DNA of 64,000 bases from Parus major (Eukaryota > Chordata > Aves > Passeriformes > Paridae): the NCBI RefSeq assembly GCF_001522545.3, contig NC_031770.1, positions 34,659,866 to 34,723,865 of the forward strand. Direction: 5' to 3'. This document shows, piece by piece, positions 53,108 through 64,000 of the stretch (positions are counted from its first letter, which is position 1; each line of letters begins with the position of its first letter). The notes beneath the pieces were generated by a model. It did not search any database. It saw only the letters and a list, made by a program, of their open reading frames with translations, and was not told the DNA's origin. A program made the position numbers and the translations under genes.

Positions 53108-55782
53108 ACAAAAAGGATGGCACTGCTCACACCAGATGTCTATGACCTGACTGTTTATTGCAAGGGAGCAGAAAAACAGAGCAGCTGCAGATACTTTCAA
53201 GGGAGAAGTTCTGTGTTTGGGATGGCAAACTCTCCTGAGACAGAGGGCATATGTCCTCTCTAGAAGCACCATTTGCTGCCTTCATTCCGCTCACACCTTT
53301 GAAAAGGAAGTTTCAGCTGCTTTACCATCCCACACCACAAGCAGTTCAGACATGGCCAGCCCCCATCTCCTCATCCTTAGGGTAGGAAAATTCAGTTCTG
53401 TGTCTCTTGAATAATGAACACACACACACACTACGCAGTGACTGGCATTGTTCAGGCCTGCAGCAATAGAAGATTTGTAAATGACTGTTCTGGACAAACA
53501 CAGAGGATCTTCCCCACGCCAGTTAGTCCTCAAGAAATACAATTTGTTTCCAGGTAACCACAGGCTTGCACAAGTTATTTGTCTCTGAGAACTGCTTGGA
53601 ATATGGGCATGCACTAATCTCCTAAGAGAAATCCTTAGCAAACAGAGAAACTCCTATTGTTTGTTTGGTTTTTAAGTAATAAATGAATACTCACTTTTGC
53701 TAGACCTGTAGCCAAATGCCTAGACATGAGCATGCATTTCAAAACCCCACTAACACATAAGGGAATCACAGCTTATATTTGTTTGAGTCTGCATATTTGA
53801 AGAGAACTTATAAACTCATTTAATGCACACATTTTTGAGAGAAGCCTTGTCAAGGGCATATGAAATAGAAACACTGGCCTGATGGTGTTCAAGAATCACT
53901 GGCATCAGGCCTAACTCATTATTTTATGAAGGATCTGGCAGTCAATCAATGGGAAATTATCTGTGCTGTATTGACATAAATCATAATTGGTTTCCCTTGA
54001 ATGCCATGCCAAATCCTTAACAGAAAGAGTTACTGTATGCTTTATACAAGTTTTCTTTCTTTATCAGTTTAAATCCATCTTTGAATGCAGACAAACAGTA
54101 GCAACCCCAGCAGAGCAATCCCTTGGGAACACAAGAGCTGCCATACCTAATCCAGCATCCTGCATCTAACAACAGATAGTATCTGATATCTCAGAAGCCA
54201 GGGAAGTGAGAAAGAAAATGCTTTGCAGTGTTCAGCCATGCATTGGGATTATAGGAAGCAGGATTTTAAGAGACTTTATTGTTCCTTCTCTAAATGGGAA
54301 ATGTGGCTGCATCTCTTTTTTTCTTTTCTGCAAGTTAGAATTTGCTTATCTGTGCCTATCAATATAGTAACACTCACATCCTCAAATTTTTCTCAGAAAC
54401 TGATTTCTCACTGAGCATGGCTTCTTTTTTTGAAACCTGGAGGACAAGCATGGCAAAGCAACACTTTCATTTGCCCTCTGGTTCTCAGCTGACAGTTTCT
54501 TCTGTGGGTACAAGAGTACAGGTCATGGTATCAACCTGGCCTTCCAATGCTGCTTGTCACACTCTGCCCAGCTGATCAGATGTCTGAAGAGACCTAGCAC
54601 AAAATTAAGGCAGTTTTGCCTTGAAGACTTGCCACTTTCTTCACAGTCATCATAGCAGTGGAGTTACCTCCAAGAGCAGTGCTAACACAAGGACTGCCAG
54701 ACTCACTTTGAAGTCTGTGACATCTCTCATGATCGGTACCAAACGAGGCTAACACTGCCTCTTTCTCTCCAGCCTTGTTTTCTCCAGCTAAAGAAGACTG
54801 GAGAAGCAGTGCTGAGGGTTGCTCTCCAAAGGCCTGCTAATTCCCTGTTCTGGGACAGAAAGAATGAGAAAATGAGAGAAAAAGAAGGAAAAGGCTGTAA
54901 GAAAGGAAAAGGATGGGTATGACAGGGTTTCACATTCACAGCTTTCTGATGAATGGGAATGCTTTCCATCATGCTACAGTCAATGAACCAAACTCCATCA
55001 TGCCAACTGGCCTCTGCCTTCCCTTGTGAAGCATGTCCCAGGGCCAGGAGCAGATCTTGCCTTGCATAGCTGCTGCTGAAAGGGTCAACTCTCATTTTCA
55101 GCTGCTGTGGCCACGTCAAAGGAAGAGCAGCTTCAGCGAGTCCATGGCAAGTGAGAGCAAACACAGGCTAATGCAACTAAAACTGCAGTAAATCTCTCCT
55201 GCTCATTGCTCTTTTTTCCCCCCTAGTTTTTGTTCCTGTATTCATTATATGTGTTTTCCCATCACAGACCAGCAACTATTCTACTTTTAAATTCTTGGTG
55301 AGTTAATAACTCTTAAACCAGACAAACTGGCATTTAGAAACTTCATGCCTTTTTTTCCAATTTTTTTTCTTTTACTTTTCCTTTGTTATTTTTCATCAAG
55401 CTGTTTTAAGTTGAAAAAACACATTCCAGGATGTACTTCCACCAGCCAAAATAAGCATACTTTGTATCTGTTCAGGCACGAGGCATACATCTTAGATGCA
55501 CTTGTATTAACTCACTAACCAACACAGTCCCAGGACTTAAAATGGCCTGTAATTTCTTGGCACTTGAACTGTGTACTTACAGTAATATCATAGGCTGACA
55601 GTTTGTTGATTAAAAGCAAGCCAACTAAAGCACATGCAGATGTCAGTGCTTGATTTAAATGATTATTCACATACTCTCTTAGGTTGGATGGAAAAAAGCC
55701 CCACATTTCTTTCTGCATAATCTGGAGTAACAACAGGACTTTTTTTCCCCTCTTTAGTAAAACTGTTCTTACTATAGATCTG

Positions 55783-55814
55783 TAATAATATAATAATATA
55801 ATAATATAATAATA
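55783..55814. repeat. (TAATAATA)4 minisatellite-like repeat
   Basis: Four perfect tandem copies of an 8-base unit run into TATATT. Confidence 0.85.
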
Positions 55815-55922
55815 TATATTAATGTTTACATCAGGTTTTAAATGATCTTCTGTATATCTTTCTCCAGTATTGTATTCCCTGGAGCTATTCTCAGCTTTAG
55901 AAAGACATGCTTGTTTTAAAAG

Positions 55923-55940
55923 AAAACAAACAAACAAACA
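55923..55940. repeat. (AAAC)n microsatellite
   Basis: Four to five AAAC units follow the minus-strand start of an open frame. Confidence 0.85.
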
Positions 55941-57024
55941 GAATTGTTTTTAGATTACGGTAAGTTAAAAAAATGAATGGATTTTTTTTTTTTTTCCTTT
56001 TGTAGACCTCCAGGAAATCTTCAGGCCATATAAATGCATACTTTATAATTATAAGGCAGAATGGCCTTGAACAAGTTAGCAAGCCTTCTGATCCAAAAGC
56101 ATTTCATACAATAAAACCAGAAATTTGAAAATATATTAATCATATCACTGTATGATAAGAATCACTTATGCTGCATTCAAATAACAAGATAAAAGATAAT
56201 AGAAAAAGGTAAAGAAACAGAGAAAAAAATACTGTATTTCATACCAAAAAATGCAGAGATCTCTTTCCCATGACTTTACATGAACCCAAAATGCAGAAAA
56301 AACAAAAACATTTTACTGTCCCAGGTAGGTACAAAATTATGTCAGCATAAGAGACATCTGAATTATCTCAGACAATTTTCCAGGCACAAGGTGGGAGTGC
56401 AAAGAGCTATGAAGGGAAGAAAATGGGTAAAGATAATAAAATTGTGATGCATTATTGCAAAGTAAGCCTAGGGAGAAAAGCAGGTGTGTGAGTGATCTGT
56501 TGTGATGATATACACTCCAAAGAACAGTTAGTAGTAGTTATCTCTCTCTTCCAGATATGCCATCAGACCAAGTCTTCATTCCAAGATACTGAAATATTCC
56601 CAGGAAATATCTGAAATAATGACAATAGAAGAGGCACTGTAAGAAGCAGTGGGAAGTGATACAATACAAAAACATACTTTCAGCACCATTGCCAAAACCT
56701 CCATTTTATTTCAAAAGGTTAATAACATCTTCTTTGGTTTTTTTTAATAGCTACACAGACAGAGACATCCTCAGAATAATTTCATGCACAGCTAACTTTG
56801 TCAAGAGGGTCTCAGAAGAATGTCTGAGAAGAAAAGGGATCTGTCTCACTCCAAAGAAAAACAGCAGCTTGGGACACAAGCTTGATAGCTGGGAACAAGT
56901 AAGAGAAGTAAGTGTAAGCAGCGCTGACTTGGATGAGGGACAAGAGTAACAGAACAGAGGAAAACAACATCGTAGGAAGAACAAAAAAGGCAGAGAACAG
57001 ACTGCATTTCTGAAGATCTCAGAT

Positions 57025-57672
57025 GCCTGTGTATTAATACAAAAAGCATGAGGAGCTATCTGGCAGAGCTGGATGTCCTTAAACAAGAACAAAATTATGA
57101 GTCAACTAGAATAAGAACCTGGTGGGAATACTCACATGGCTGGAATACTTACCAGCTTATTCAGCCAGGGAAAGGCAGGGAAGAGGTGCTGCTGAGTGGC
57201 AGAATGTAAAAAGATCTGGAGAGAAGCATCTTGATAATAATGAGGAAAAAGCAAAAATGTTATCCTGGCAAATGTCAGCCATCAAACCAAGGCAATCAAG
57301 TGGAAGACACTTCTGTGAGAAATTAAAAGAAAGCCCCCAAGGTACAGGGCTTTGCAGTAAGAAGCTTGAAAGCTCAAGCATCTCTTGGGAAAGAGGAGAG
57401 CAGACTCTCCAGAAACTTCCCAAGGAGGAAGTTTGTTGATTTTTTGATGCAGAAAACTGTGCAAGCAACCAGAAGGGAAGTGGGTCTGGATCTTAATGTA
57501 GCCTGTAGGGAAAAGTTATTTGAAAATGTCAGAGTGAAAGGTAAAAATAGGAGTGAGCTGAGGAAATGAGAGTTAAAGAGTCTCCACAAGTGGAAAAAAG
57601 CAAAGACAAGATATTGACCTGCAAAGAGGAACTTGAGGACCTAATAAATAAGATCCCATGGAAAACAGGGAA
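57025..57672 (+). pseudogene. Endonuclease (APE-type) domain remnant of the old LINE
   Basis: The first landmark is a decayed N-terminal segment at 57029-57100. Next comes 'tggtgggaatactcacatgg', matching the family's WWD-SHDW region at 57120-57145. At 57250-57440 the peptide HFCEKLKESPQGTGLCSKKL aligns with the stretch before the MGDFN motif, but the catalytic Asp and Asn positions are lost. At 57366-57569 the frame shifts and gives a segment equivalent to the SDH-containing region, with the catalytic His absent. The domain ends with EELEDLINKIPW (57631-57666), matching the family's ...LIPW-type segment. The enzyme would have nicked target DNA. This copy is inactive. Confidence 0.72.
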
Positions 57673-57749
57673 AAGGAGTTCATAATTGTCGACACCTAAT
57701 AAAAGCAAAATTGTGGAATATTCTAGTCAGCTGGGGAGGAAATGGGTAG

Positions 57750-58050
57750 GAAATGTACCAGGAATGCAGTTTGATAAACCATGAGGATCTCTGAGAGAAG
57801 AAAGAGGTATACCAGAAGTGGAAATAAAGTTTGACTACTCAGAATTACTGCAGTCAGAGAGATGATTGTGTGAAATGAGATATGACTAAAAACAAGTCAT
57901 AGGGATCACAAAACAATCCAGAAGTCTACTGCACCAGGTTAAACAGAGAGAGAGAGGGAAGGAGGGAGAGAAGGTTTGAAAAAAGACAGAGGAAGATAAA
58001 AGGCTGAAATGCTTGGTACATTCCTTTGATTCAATCTTCATTAAATTGCA
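57750..58050 (+). pseudogene. Linker between endonuclease and reverse transcriptase, remnant
   Basis: The segment 57813-57860 ('accagaagtggaaataaagt') corresponds to the basic KWKQGL-like part of the CR1/L3 linker. The segment 57998-58045 ('aggctgaaatgcttggtaca') corresponds to the segment that reads KAEVLNAFF in the family. Purine-rich sequence between them, including a (GA)n expansion at 57943-57965, has degraded the reading frame. Confidence 0.68.
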
Positions 58051-58339
58051 CATGAAATGAAAAGCTATTACATGAGGAAAAAGAATTTATGTTACTTAAG
58101 GGAGAGACAAGCTACTGAGCACTTTCTTTTGGAGCCTGTTTTTCTATTTTTTCAAAATTGCTTGGCCTAGTAGAATTCACCTTAGCTGCTGAAATATGGT
58201 GTCAGAGTCATTAGTGATTGCCTTCATAAAGGTTTGGTATGGAAAAACAAAAAAGATTAAACAAGCCAAAAGCTTGTTTCAAAAGCTGTATATAAGAGAA
58301 TGGAGACTTGAGTTAACATTAGTTCCCAGGAAATGCCAG

Positions 58340-58660
58340 AAAATTAGACAAACTATTTGTAAAAACTTAGACTCCAAAGAAGCAAGTAGGAGGCCAGGCT
58401 GGTCTGTCAAACACATGTCACTCTGAACCCATACAATTTCCTTCTTTGACAAGAAACAGGCTTTTTGGACAGAGGAAAACATGTCAAAGATCTTAATTTC
58501 TTAAGGTTCTTGAAATTGCCTCAAGTAATACAGTGAACTAGAGAATATAGGAACTAGAGAAACTTGGTCCAGGTGAAACTACCAAAATGTGGGGAGGAAA
58601 GATGCTCAGATGTGCAGAGGAAGGTTCAGAGTCAAAAAGGAAGGCAGTCAATCAGCATTC
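58340..58660 (+). pseudogene. Reverse-transcriptase palm/fingers remnant of the old LINE
   Basis: The peptide ISFFDK is readable at 58436-58453, in the position where CR1/L3 proteins have it, just before the KAFD motif. The following sequence matches the region of the family that contains YLDFSKAFDT, but the catalytic Asp codon region is replaced by stop-containing sequence. The nucleotide landmark 'ggtccaggtgaaactaccaa' (58565-58584) matches the next conserved block. The frame contains several stops, so it is non-functional. Confidence 0.7.
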
Positions 58661-58689
58661 CACCACAGACAGATACATCCTCACACTAC

Positions 58690-58985
58690 TCTTTTATGAA
58701 TGGCCTGGGAACAGTACAGAAGGTATGGTTATTACATTTTCATATGACACAGTAAATTAGTAAAAGGGGTAAGAATTCAAAAATATCTTAGCTACTTAAA
58801 AAATGTTCTGTAGAAATATTCACTTGGCATCAAATCTTCAGGAAAGGGACTCTGGGACCTATAGACAATCAAAGGCTGAACATAAGTTACCAATCTCATA
58901 TTGTTGCAAAAAGTGTAAATATTGTGCTGGCACATGCAAAGAGAAATATTTTGTGTCAGACACACAGAAAGTTTCTTCCACACAA
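58690..58985 (+). pseudogene. Reverse-transcriptase active-site and C-terminal remnant
   Basis: At 58737-58748 the codons read F-S-Y-D where the family has the catalytic FADD box, so one catalytic aspartate and the alanine are lost. At 58771-58790 'agaattcaaaaatatcttag' matches the segment after the active site. At 58845-58985 the peptide frame RDSGTYRQSKAEHKLPISYC and the following CCKKCKYCAGTC align with the block that normally reads KDLGV...LNMS...AKKAN. Sequence identity is lost after about 58985. Confidence 0.72.
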
Positions 58986-61900
58986 TTTTCTAAAATTCTT
59001 TGTCCCAAGAAGGTATTTTTAAAGTAATATTAGTTCAGTATCATAAAAGCATAGCTAAATCCTCTTTACAAAGAATAATGATACATCAAGTTAATTACTC
59101 CTATAGTGAATACTAATGTGAATTCACACTGGCAAGAATACAGAGATCCTATCAAAGTCTGTAACATGAATACTGTCTGTCTCTGTCATGCACAGATTTG
59201 GCATTTGGAAGGATACACAAAACTCAGACATCAATTGATCACCAGAAGGCAGCAAGATTAAAATCAATTAACAGTAAAGAAAAGGCAAGTCCTCTCTATC
59301 ATCTTCTTCTATCCCCTCACTTTGTTACTGCTGCCTTTTACAAAACGAGAGACAACAAATTCATTGCAATTTATATCTGTATTTATAGTCACATTTTGAT
59401 TGTCATGCACAGTCACATTTTAAACCAGAGTAGAACACAATTTTTTGTTTGAATTTCTTGTTTTTCCTTTTTAGAAGATGAAAGCAAAAAGTATTTTGTA
59501 GAAATGTAGAAAAAAATCCTTATCACTGTATTATTAACTGAAAGCCAGTATTTTTTTTTATGCAGCCAGGCTGAGATGGCCTTCAGGTCACCCAGCTACC
59601 AACCTGTAACAATGAGAAATAAATCACCCAGCTGCTTTGTTATGGTTTTCCCAGCAATGTTAGAATTTTCTCTGCTGGATTTCAAAAACAGAAACAACCA
59701 TAAAGGTCCCCCAAAAAATCCACAGGCTTGGATGGGTTTTCTTCACACTCTTTGTTGGCACAAAAGGCCTTGTTCAAACCTCCAGCTCTGGAAAACACCT
59801 TATAGACCCTTGGGTCACACAGAGATTGGAACATCTTCTCCAGTGTCTGTACTGGATGTTCCTACATTAATGAGGGCTCAGCTCCTCAATCCAAATGTTA
59901 AAATAATGAGACACAATACAACAAATACTCATAAAGACAATTATAGGTTTTTATTTTAAAAGACACTGATCCCAAGGAAGAGAGAATAGAGGTGCCTTTG
60001 AGACAATACCTGTATACAGCTACCTCAAATTAAGACCATAGGGCTAAGAATGGTTGACAGTAGGCTGCCATCACTAATCACATGCAGTTGGCATGGTAAC
60101 ACTTGCTTATCTTCTTTCCTGTAGATCTGTATCATTCCCAATAATGTGTAGCATGGCATTCCTGGGTTACTGATGAGAACATAGGAATTACTTTATAATC
60201 TTTAAAAGCATTTGACGAATTTTGTAAATAAACTGACCTTCAGTTCTGCTTAAACACAGTAAGAAAAAATGTGTTATTTTTAAGGTTACCCACTGCAGAT
60301 TGTTATATATAATAAAGAGCTCCCTAAAGTTTTAAATACTTAGAGAAAACAAAATTTGGAAGAATTATGCTGGAAACAATGTCTATCCATGTACTCTATG
60401 AATAACTCTTAATAAATATGTCACAGGTAATTTAAAAGGCATTTTGAAACATTAAATTATCCTACTGCAAATAATGAAATATTGGTTTGCAATATTTTAA
60501 ATAAGCGTGTGACTGATGAGCTGAATTCAAATCCTTGAAATCAGTTTACCTCAAGTTAATTTTTTGTTGAAATATTTTCTGAAGCAGATAAATCTACCTT
60601 GTAACCCCAGTATTTTACTCATTCAAGTTGTTCTCATTTTTAATGTTGCTCGTATATTCAAATATACAGTATACTAATATATATACTCAACAAAACTCCC
60701 TCTTTAAGTTGTCATCTGTTCTGTGACAAATGGAAACCTTCATTTTCATCAACAGCCTGAAAAAGGTAAAACTACTATAAGACCACTTGGAATAAAATAA
60801 TAACATCCCTGTCATCTCACAAACTAAATAAGCTGTTACCCGAACCATCTCAGGTTAGCTGCACTCTCTAAACTAAATTTGTGAATTTAGATATTGGATA
60901 CATTGAAATAGTTTCAATAGCTCCTGCTTCTTCTTCCTTTCCTTCCTATTTCTTTAGCTCTTTACAGTTTCTCACTCTTACTGTAATTCTCAATGGCATT
61001 CCTTTGGTTGTTCCTATGGCCAGACTGAGTTAAACCTATATGGGTGTTTTAAGCATCCTCTCCGATAACACATTTTGATATCCTTTTAAAAAACTGAAAT
61101 CTGGATTTTTCTACTTTGATAATGGTGAGATTTGTGATAAGGACAACACACCTCTTGAATTTTTAAAACTACTGCTACATTCCCAGCTTCAAGACCCAAT
61201 TCAATGGGTCTTTTTAGGCTTATTGTATAACACCCCACAGAGTTTTAGGGAGCTACCAATGCAGATCAGTCACAATCACTTCCTTGGAAATTTTGTATTG
61301 AATACGTCACAATTATAAGGTCCAAGAAATTGAAACAATGGACTATGAGTTATCACTGAAGTAATGAGATTGTTCAGCCAAATTTATTCAGCTACTTATG
61401 TAGAATAAGTACCACTGCTGTTTGCTATTGGTAAGAGTTTGACTGCTAGGGGAGTAGTGCCTTGGAGGATATATCCTGTATCCAGGATAGATAGAGGATA
61501 GCTGAAAGCCAATAGGCAGCTGTTGAAAAGGTGCAAAGAGGCTGAAGTAACCAGGGAGAGAGGGAATAGGAGGTAGGACAGCTGTGGAAAGCAACAGCAG
61601 CTGAAGCCCCTGAAGGTGTTGAGGAACCAGATCTTGAAGCTAAAAAGTAGCTGAGAAGGTAGCCAGAATGATGGAGTGGTGTGATATGACCTCCAAGTTC
61701 AAGAAAAAGCTTGTTCCTTCAGAAATGTCCAACAAAGCAATCTAATGAGATCTGTCATGTTAGCAACATGCCATGTGTGCTCTCCAAATACAGATAACAA
61801 TGTACTAGAGACCATGGGCTTCCTTGAGTATAAAGCCTGTTTCTGGTACAAACCCAAATAAATGCTACACTAGCAGCATTCTAGCATAACTTCATTATGG

Positions 61901-64000
61901 ACACAACAGCTTACATCATTCACTCAGTAGAACATATGAAAAATTTTAAAAAATTATCTTTAATGCTTCAGAAATGCATTCAAGAGGAACTCACGGTAGC
62001 TCCCAGCCAGGGCAAGGAGGAAATTGCCACTATTGAGCATCCAATTAACATCCAATTCCAGTCCTCAGGTTATGTGTATAAACCTCATGTAAGACTGTCC
62101 TATAAAGGATGTCACTGGAGACTCCATCTGTCTGAGGATGTTGCCTGGGGCCAGGATTGCTGCTGAGGGCAGTGGAGGCAAGGGCTGACATCTGGCAGCC
62201 AGGATATGCTTTGACTGGATTAAGTACACAACACAATAAGGTACCTGTTGGCTGAGTTTAAGTCAAACTGCATTTTTCTCCCTTTTCATTTGGTTCTAGT
62301 CTTTCTTATCCTTAAATATTTTAGAGATGTCCTTAAAGATTTTAAAACTCTGATTTAAGCGTGTCTGGCACTTGTGGAAAAGGATGAACCAGAATAAAAC
62401 TCTCCCACAGCAAATGCTCAGGCTGCAGGGTGGCAGCAAAGCAATTAAAGCTGCATGTGTGGGCAGCCCTGAGAAGTGCCAGAGAAATAAGGGGCCAGGG
62501 CAAGGAAAAGCAGCATTTGGGGACAGTTTCACAGCAGCAAAGGAGCTCTGCACAGGTTGCCAGAGCCCTGCCTGTAGCCAGGGTGGGCAAACCATTCTTC
62601 CCACCAGGAGCAGCAGACTGACATCATAGCCACTGTTGAGACTGACACACTGGGAAGGTGTTTGCAAAACAGTTTCACACAGGTGGACACACTTAGAATC
62701 CAACATTTGAGGGACAGAGAGCTCACAGCAGCAGGGCAGGAGTCAGCTCCAGCTGACTTCCAGCAAAGGAGATCCTGGCACACAAACTGAAGCTGGCCTG
62801 GATCTGATTGGAGGTAGAGGGGAGGGAGGTAGGGAAGAGGTGGGAGACTACATGCTTCCTCGGGGGAGGAAAGTGCAAGCATTTTGGGTAAAAGATCAGG
62901 AACTCTGTTCCTCCTGAAGGCTGTGAAATTGAGTTTGCTCAATTATCAACATGGTATGCTGGGACAGAAAAATATAGGTACTTTACTTAGAACCTTCCCT
63001 ACAGTAGATAACATTATAGACTATTAAGTGAACCTAATAAAAGCCCAAGGTGGACTGAGTTTGCATGGAAAATGGTGCCATGAGGTGTTTATGCCAATGA
63101 TACTGATGTCTGCATAGGTAGAGACATAAACAACTTTATGCTTTTGCACCTATCACTGAGACATACCGTTTCAATAGTTCAAGAGGACATTCAAATGTAT
63201 GAGTTATGAATAAATTTATTTCAACCAGTATATACACAGAATAAAAATTTTTACCTATTTACAGTGCACGTAATTTTTCCTACATTCCAATTTCAATTGA
63301 TATGGAATTGAACATCACTAGACTTGGCTGGATTTCTCTTTCTACAATAGAGATAAGGTATTCCACTATTATCATTTTGCATATTTTCTGCCTCCTCCAT
63401 TGCACAGCTGAGGCCTGGTCCAGGATTTATCATTCAAAAGACCAAACATTTCTCCTAAGGATCACCACTGCTACTCCAGGATGAGCTTACAGTATGTATC
63501 AAAGGTTGCTTCGTACTCATGTAACTTGACAAGTGTGAACCTGCTCCTTGGAGCAAGCCAGCAATGTCTAAAAGAACCAGAATCAACAGCATGTCTCTAC
63601 GGTCTCTATCTAAAAAGTGTTTTATAGTCTTCCATGCTGGAGACCTGCTCAGATAAGAAAACAAAACTAAAGAAAAATATTTACTTTAAAAATCCATCCC
63701 TTCCTCCCAAAAAATACTTGCTATACAGCCATGAGCCCGTAAGAGCACCACCTGCATTGTCTAGAAGCTAACACAAAAAAGTGATGTTGTATTATACAAA
63801 AGCCATCTTGTAGACATTCCTTACTACCTAGTAAATTTTTCTGCATTGTATGGCATTCTTCTATGGGCAGAGACCTCTAACTTATCTTAGAGTTCCCAAA
63901 GCTGAATAAAATGCATCTTATCTAGACATTTTTCAAAGGTCTTTAAGTACCTACACATTTTGCCTGGCTTCCCAAGTAAAAGAAAGTCATTCTGTGGAGC
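58986..64000. other. Unique AT-rich sequence, no confirmed gene
   Basis: No transposon family is recognised. Frames up to 137 codons occur (59576-59959 plus, 62296-62706 and 62529-62942 minus) in segments that are less AT-rich, and none shows a known domain. The block 62380-62900 is GC-richer and carries overlapping frames on both strands. A purine-rich stretch lies at 62810-62870. Confidence 0.45.
61388..61639 (-). other. Open frame rich in Pro, Tyr, Ser and Gln with acceptor-like and AATAAA-like flanks
   Basis: The minus strand is open for 83 codons from 61639 to a TGA at 61388-61390. The frame is entered directly after 'ctactttttag', which resembles a 3' splice site, and AATAAA overlaps the stop (61383-61388). 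The peptide contains PPIPSLPGYFSLFAPFQQLP and later IYPGYRIYPPRHYSP, a low-complexity composition like secreted disordered proteins. No upstream exon with a signal peptide was found and the family is not recognised. A chance frame is quite possible. Confidence 0.2.

Larger units (their letters stand above)
52516..53110 (-). mobile_element. ERVL-type solo LTR, minus strand
   Basis: About 595 bp matches, in my memory, a very common avian ERVL-class LTR. Read on the minus strand it starts TG at 53110 and shows the family's characteristic 'catatgatgtcatgctca' segment upstream of a TATATAAAGC box. It continues through 'ggctgaacacctgcctgccc' and ATTAAA, and ends '...taaacccactca' at 52516. The flanks GAAAG (52511-52515) and AAAAG (53111-53115) match at four of five bases, which fits the 5-bp target duplication expected for ERVL. 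No internal retroviral region is attached, so it is a solo LTR left by recombination between two LTRs. Confidence 0.88.
53111..57024. other. Unique sequence with AT-rich simple repeats, no gene seen
   Basis: No gene or transposon is recognised. The 145-codon minus frame at 54727-55164 has no known domain. The last few hundred bases (56750-57024) are purine-rich and may be the decayed 5' continuation of the LINE that follows, but I cannot align them. Confidence 0.45.
57025..58985 (+). mobile_element. Ancient CR1/L3-type LINE, ORF2 remnant
   Basis: About 2 kb follows the order of a CR1/L3 ORF2 from the first endonuclease residues to the late reverse-transcriptase region. The nucleotide and peptide landmarks come in the right sequence and spacing on one strand, although stops and frameshifts break the frame many times. 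Major gaps relative to a complete ORF2 lie at about 58050-58340 and 58650-58690. No 3' UTR or octamer tail was found after 58985. Divergence is far greater than in the other three CR1 copies, so the insertion is old and may predate modern bird orders. The match is by eye against remembered family sequence. It is not a member of the young avian CR1 subfamilies. Confidence 0.8.

Noticed and set aside
54727..55164. Minus-strand frame of 145 codons
   Set aside because: The hydrophobic C-terminal half derives from a purine-rich plus strand (54850-54910). No family is recognised and no splice context was found.
62296..62942. Overlapping minus-strand frames of 136 and 137 codons
   Set aside because: They lie in different phases, are mirrored by plus frames in the same GC-richer segment, and show no domain.
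1..64000. CRISPR arrays, bacterial operons, tRNA or rRNA genes, known microRNAs
   Set aside because: No regularly spaced repeats, no tRNA box A/B pair with a cloverleaf, and none of the few conserved microRNA seeds I checked by eye (let-7, miR-9, miR-124, miR-137). The sequence is vertebrate nuclear DNA.

Overview
The window looks like bird genomic DNA without host genes. It is AT-rich, and no reading frame exceeds 154 codons. Frames on opposite strands mostly overlap one another, and I found no convincing exon, CpG island, tRNA, rRNA or known microRNA. The avian signature is in the repeats. There are three CR1 LINE 3' ends: one with an almost intact ORF2 C-terminus, and one with the TATGATTCTAT-type tail. 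There is also an ERVL-type solo LTR that I recognise as a common avian family. No mammalian-type SINE or L1 is visible. The setting is a gene desert or a very large intron.

Layout. Positions 1-393 are the 3' end of a CR1 on the + strand, cut by the window edge. Positions 394-12360 are unique AT-rich DNA with a compound (AT)n(GA)n microsatellite and a perfect 18-bp palindrome. Positions 12361-12840 hold an older CR1 on the - strand. Positions 12841-36738 are mostly unique AT-rich sequence with a GC-richer block near 23.1-23.5 kb and a (CA)n tract. Positions 36739-37059 are a probable solo LTR (+) with CCAAT, TATA-like and AATAAA signals. Positions 37060-48147 are unique sequence with microsatellites, a strong hairpin, an LTR-like block near 45 kb and a cluster of unidentified minus-strand frames at 46.0-47.6 kb. 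Positions 48148-48606 are a third CR1 (+) whose 3' tail appears twice. Positions 52516-53110 are the ERVL solo LTR (-) with near-matching 5-bp flanks. Positions 57025-58985 hold the most informative element, a very old CR1/L3-type LINE ORF2. It can be followed from the endonuclease start through the linker and into the reverse transcriptase, with many stops and frameshifts. The remainder to 64000 is unique AT-rich sequence with one proline/tyrosine-rich minus-strand frame at 61388-61639.

There are no pathways or operons here. The content is a record of retrotransposition at different times: an old CR1/L3 copy, intermediate CR1 copies, and younger CR1 and LTR insertions. The sequence between them may contain long-range regulatory elements, which cannot be shown without comparing genomes. 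I found no convincing new biological system. Family assignments rest on remembered features of these families, not on a database search.
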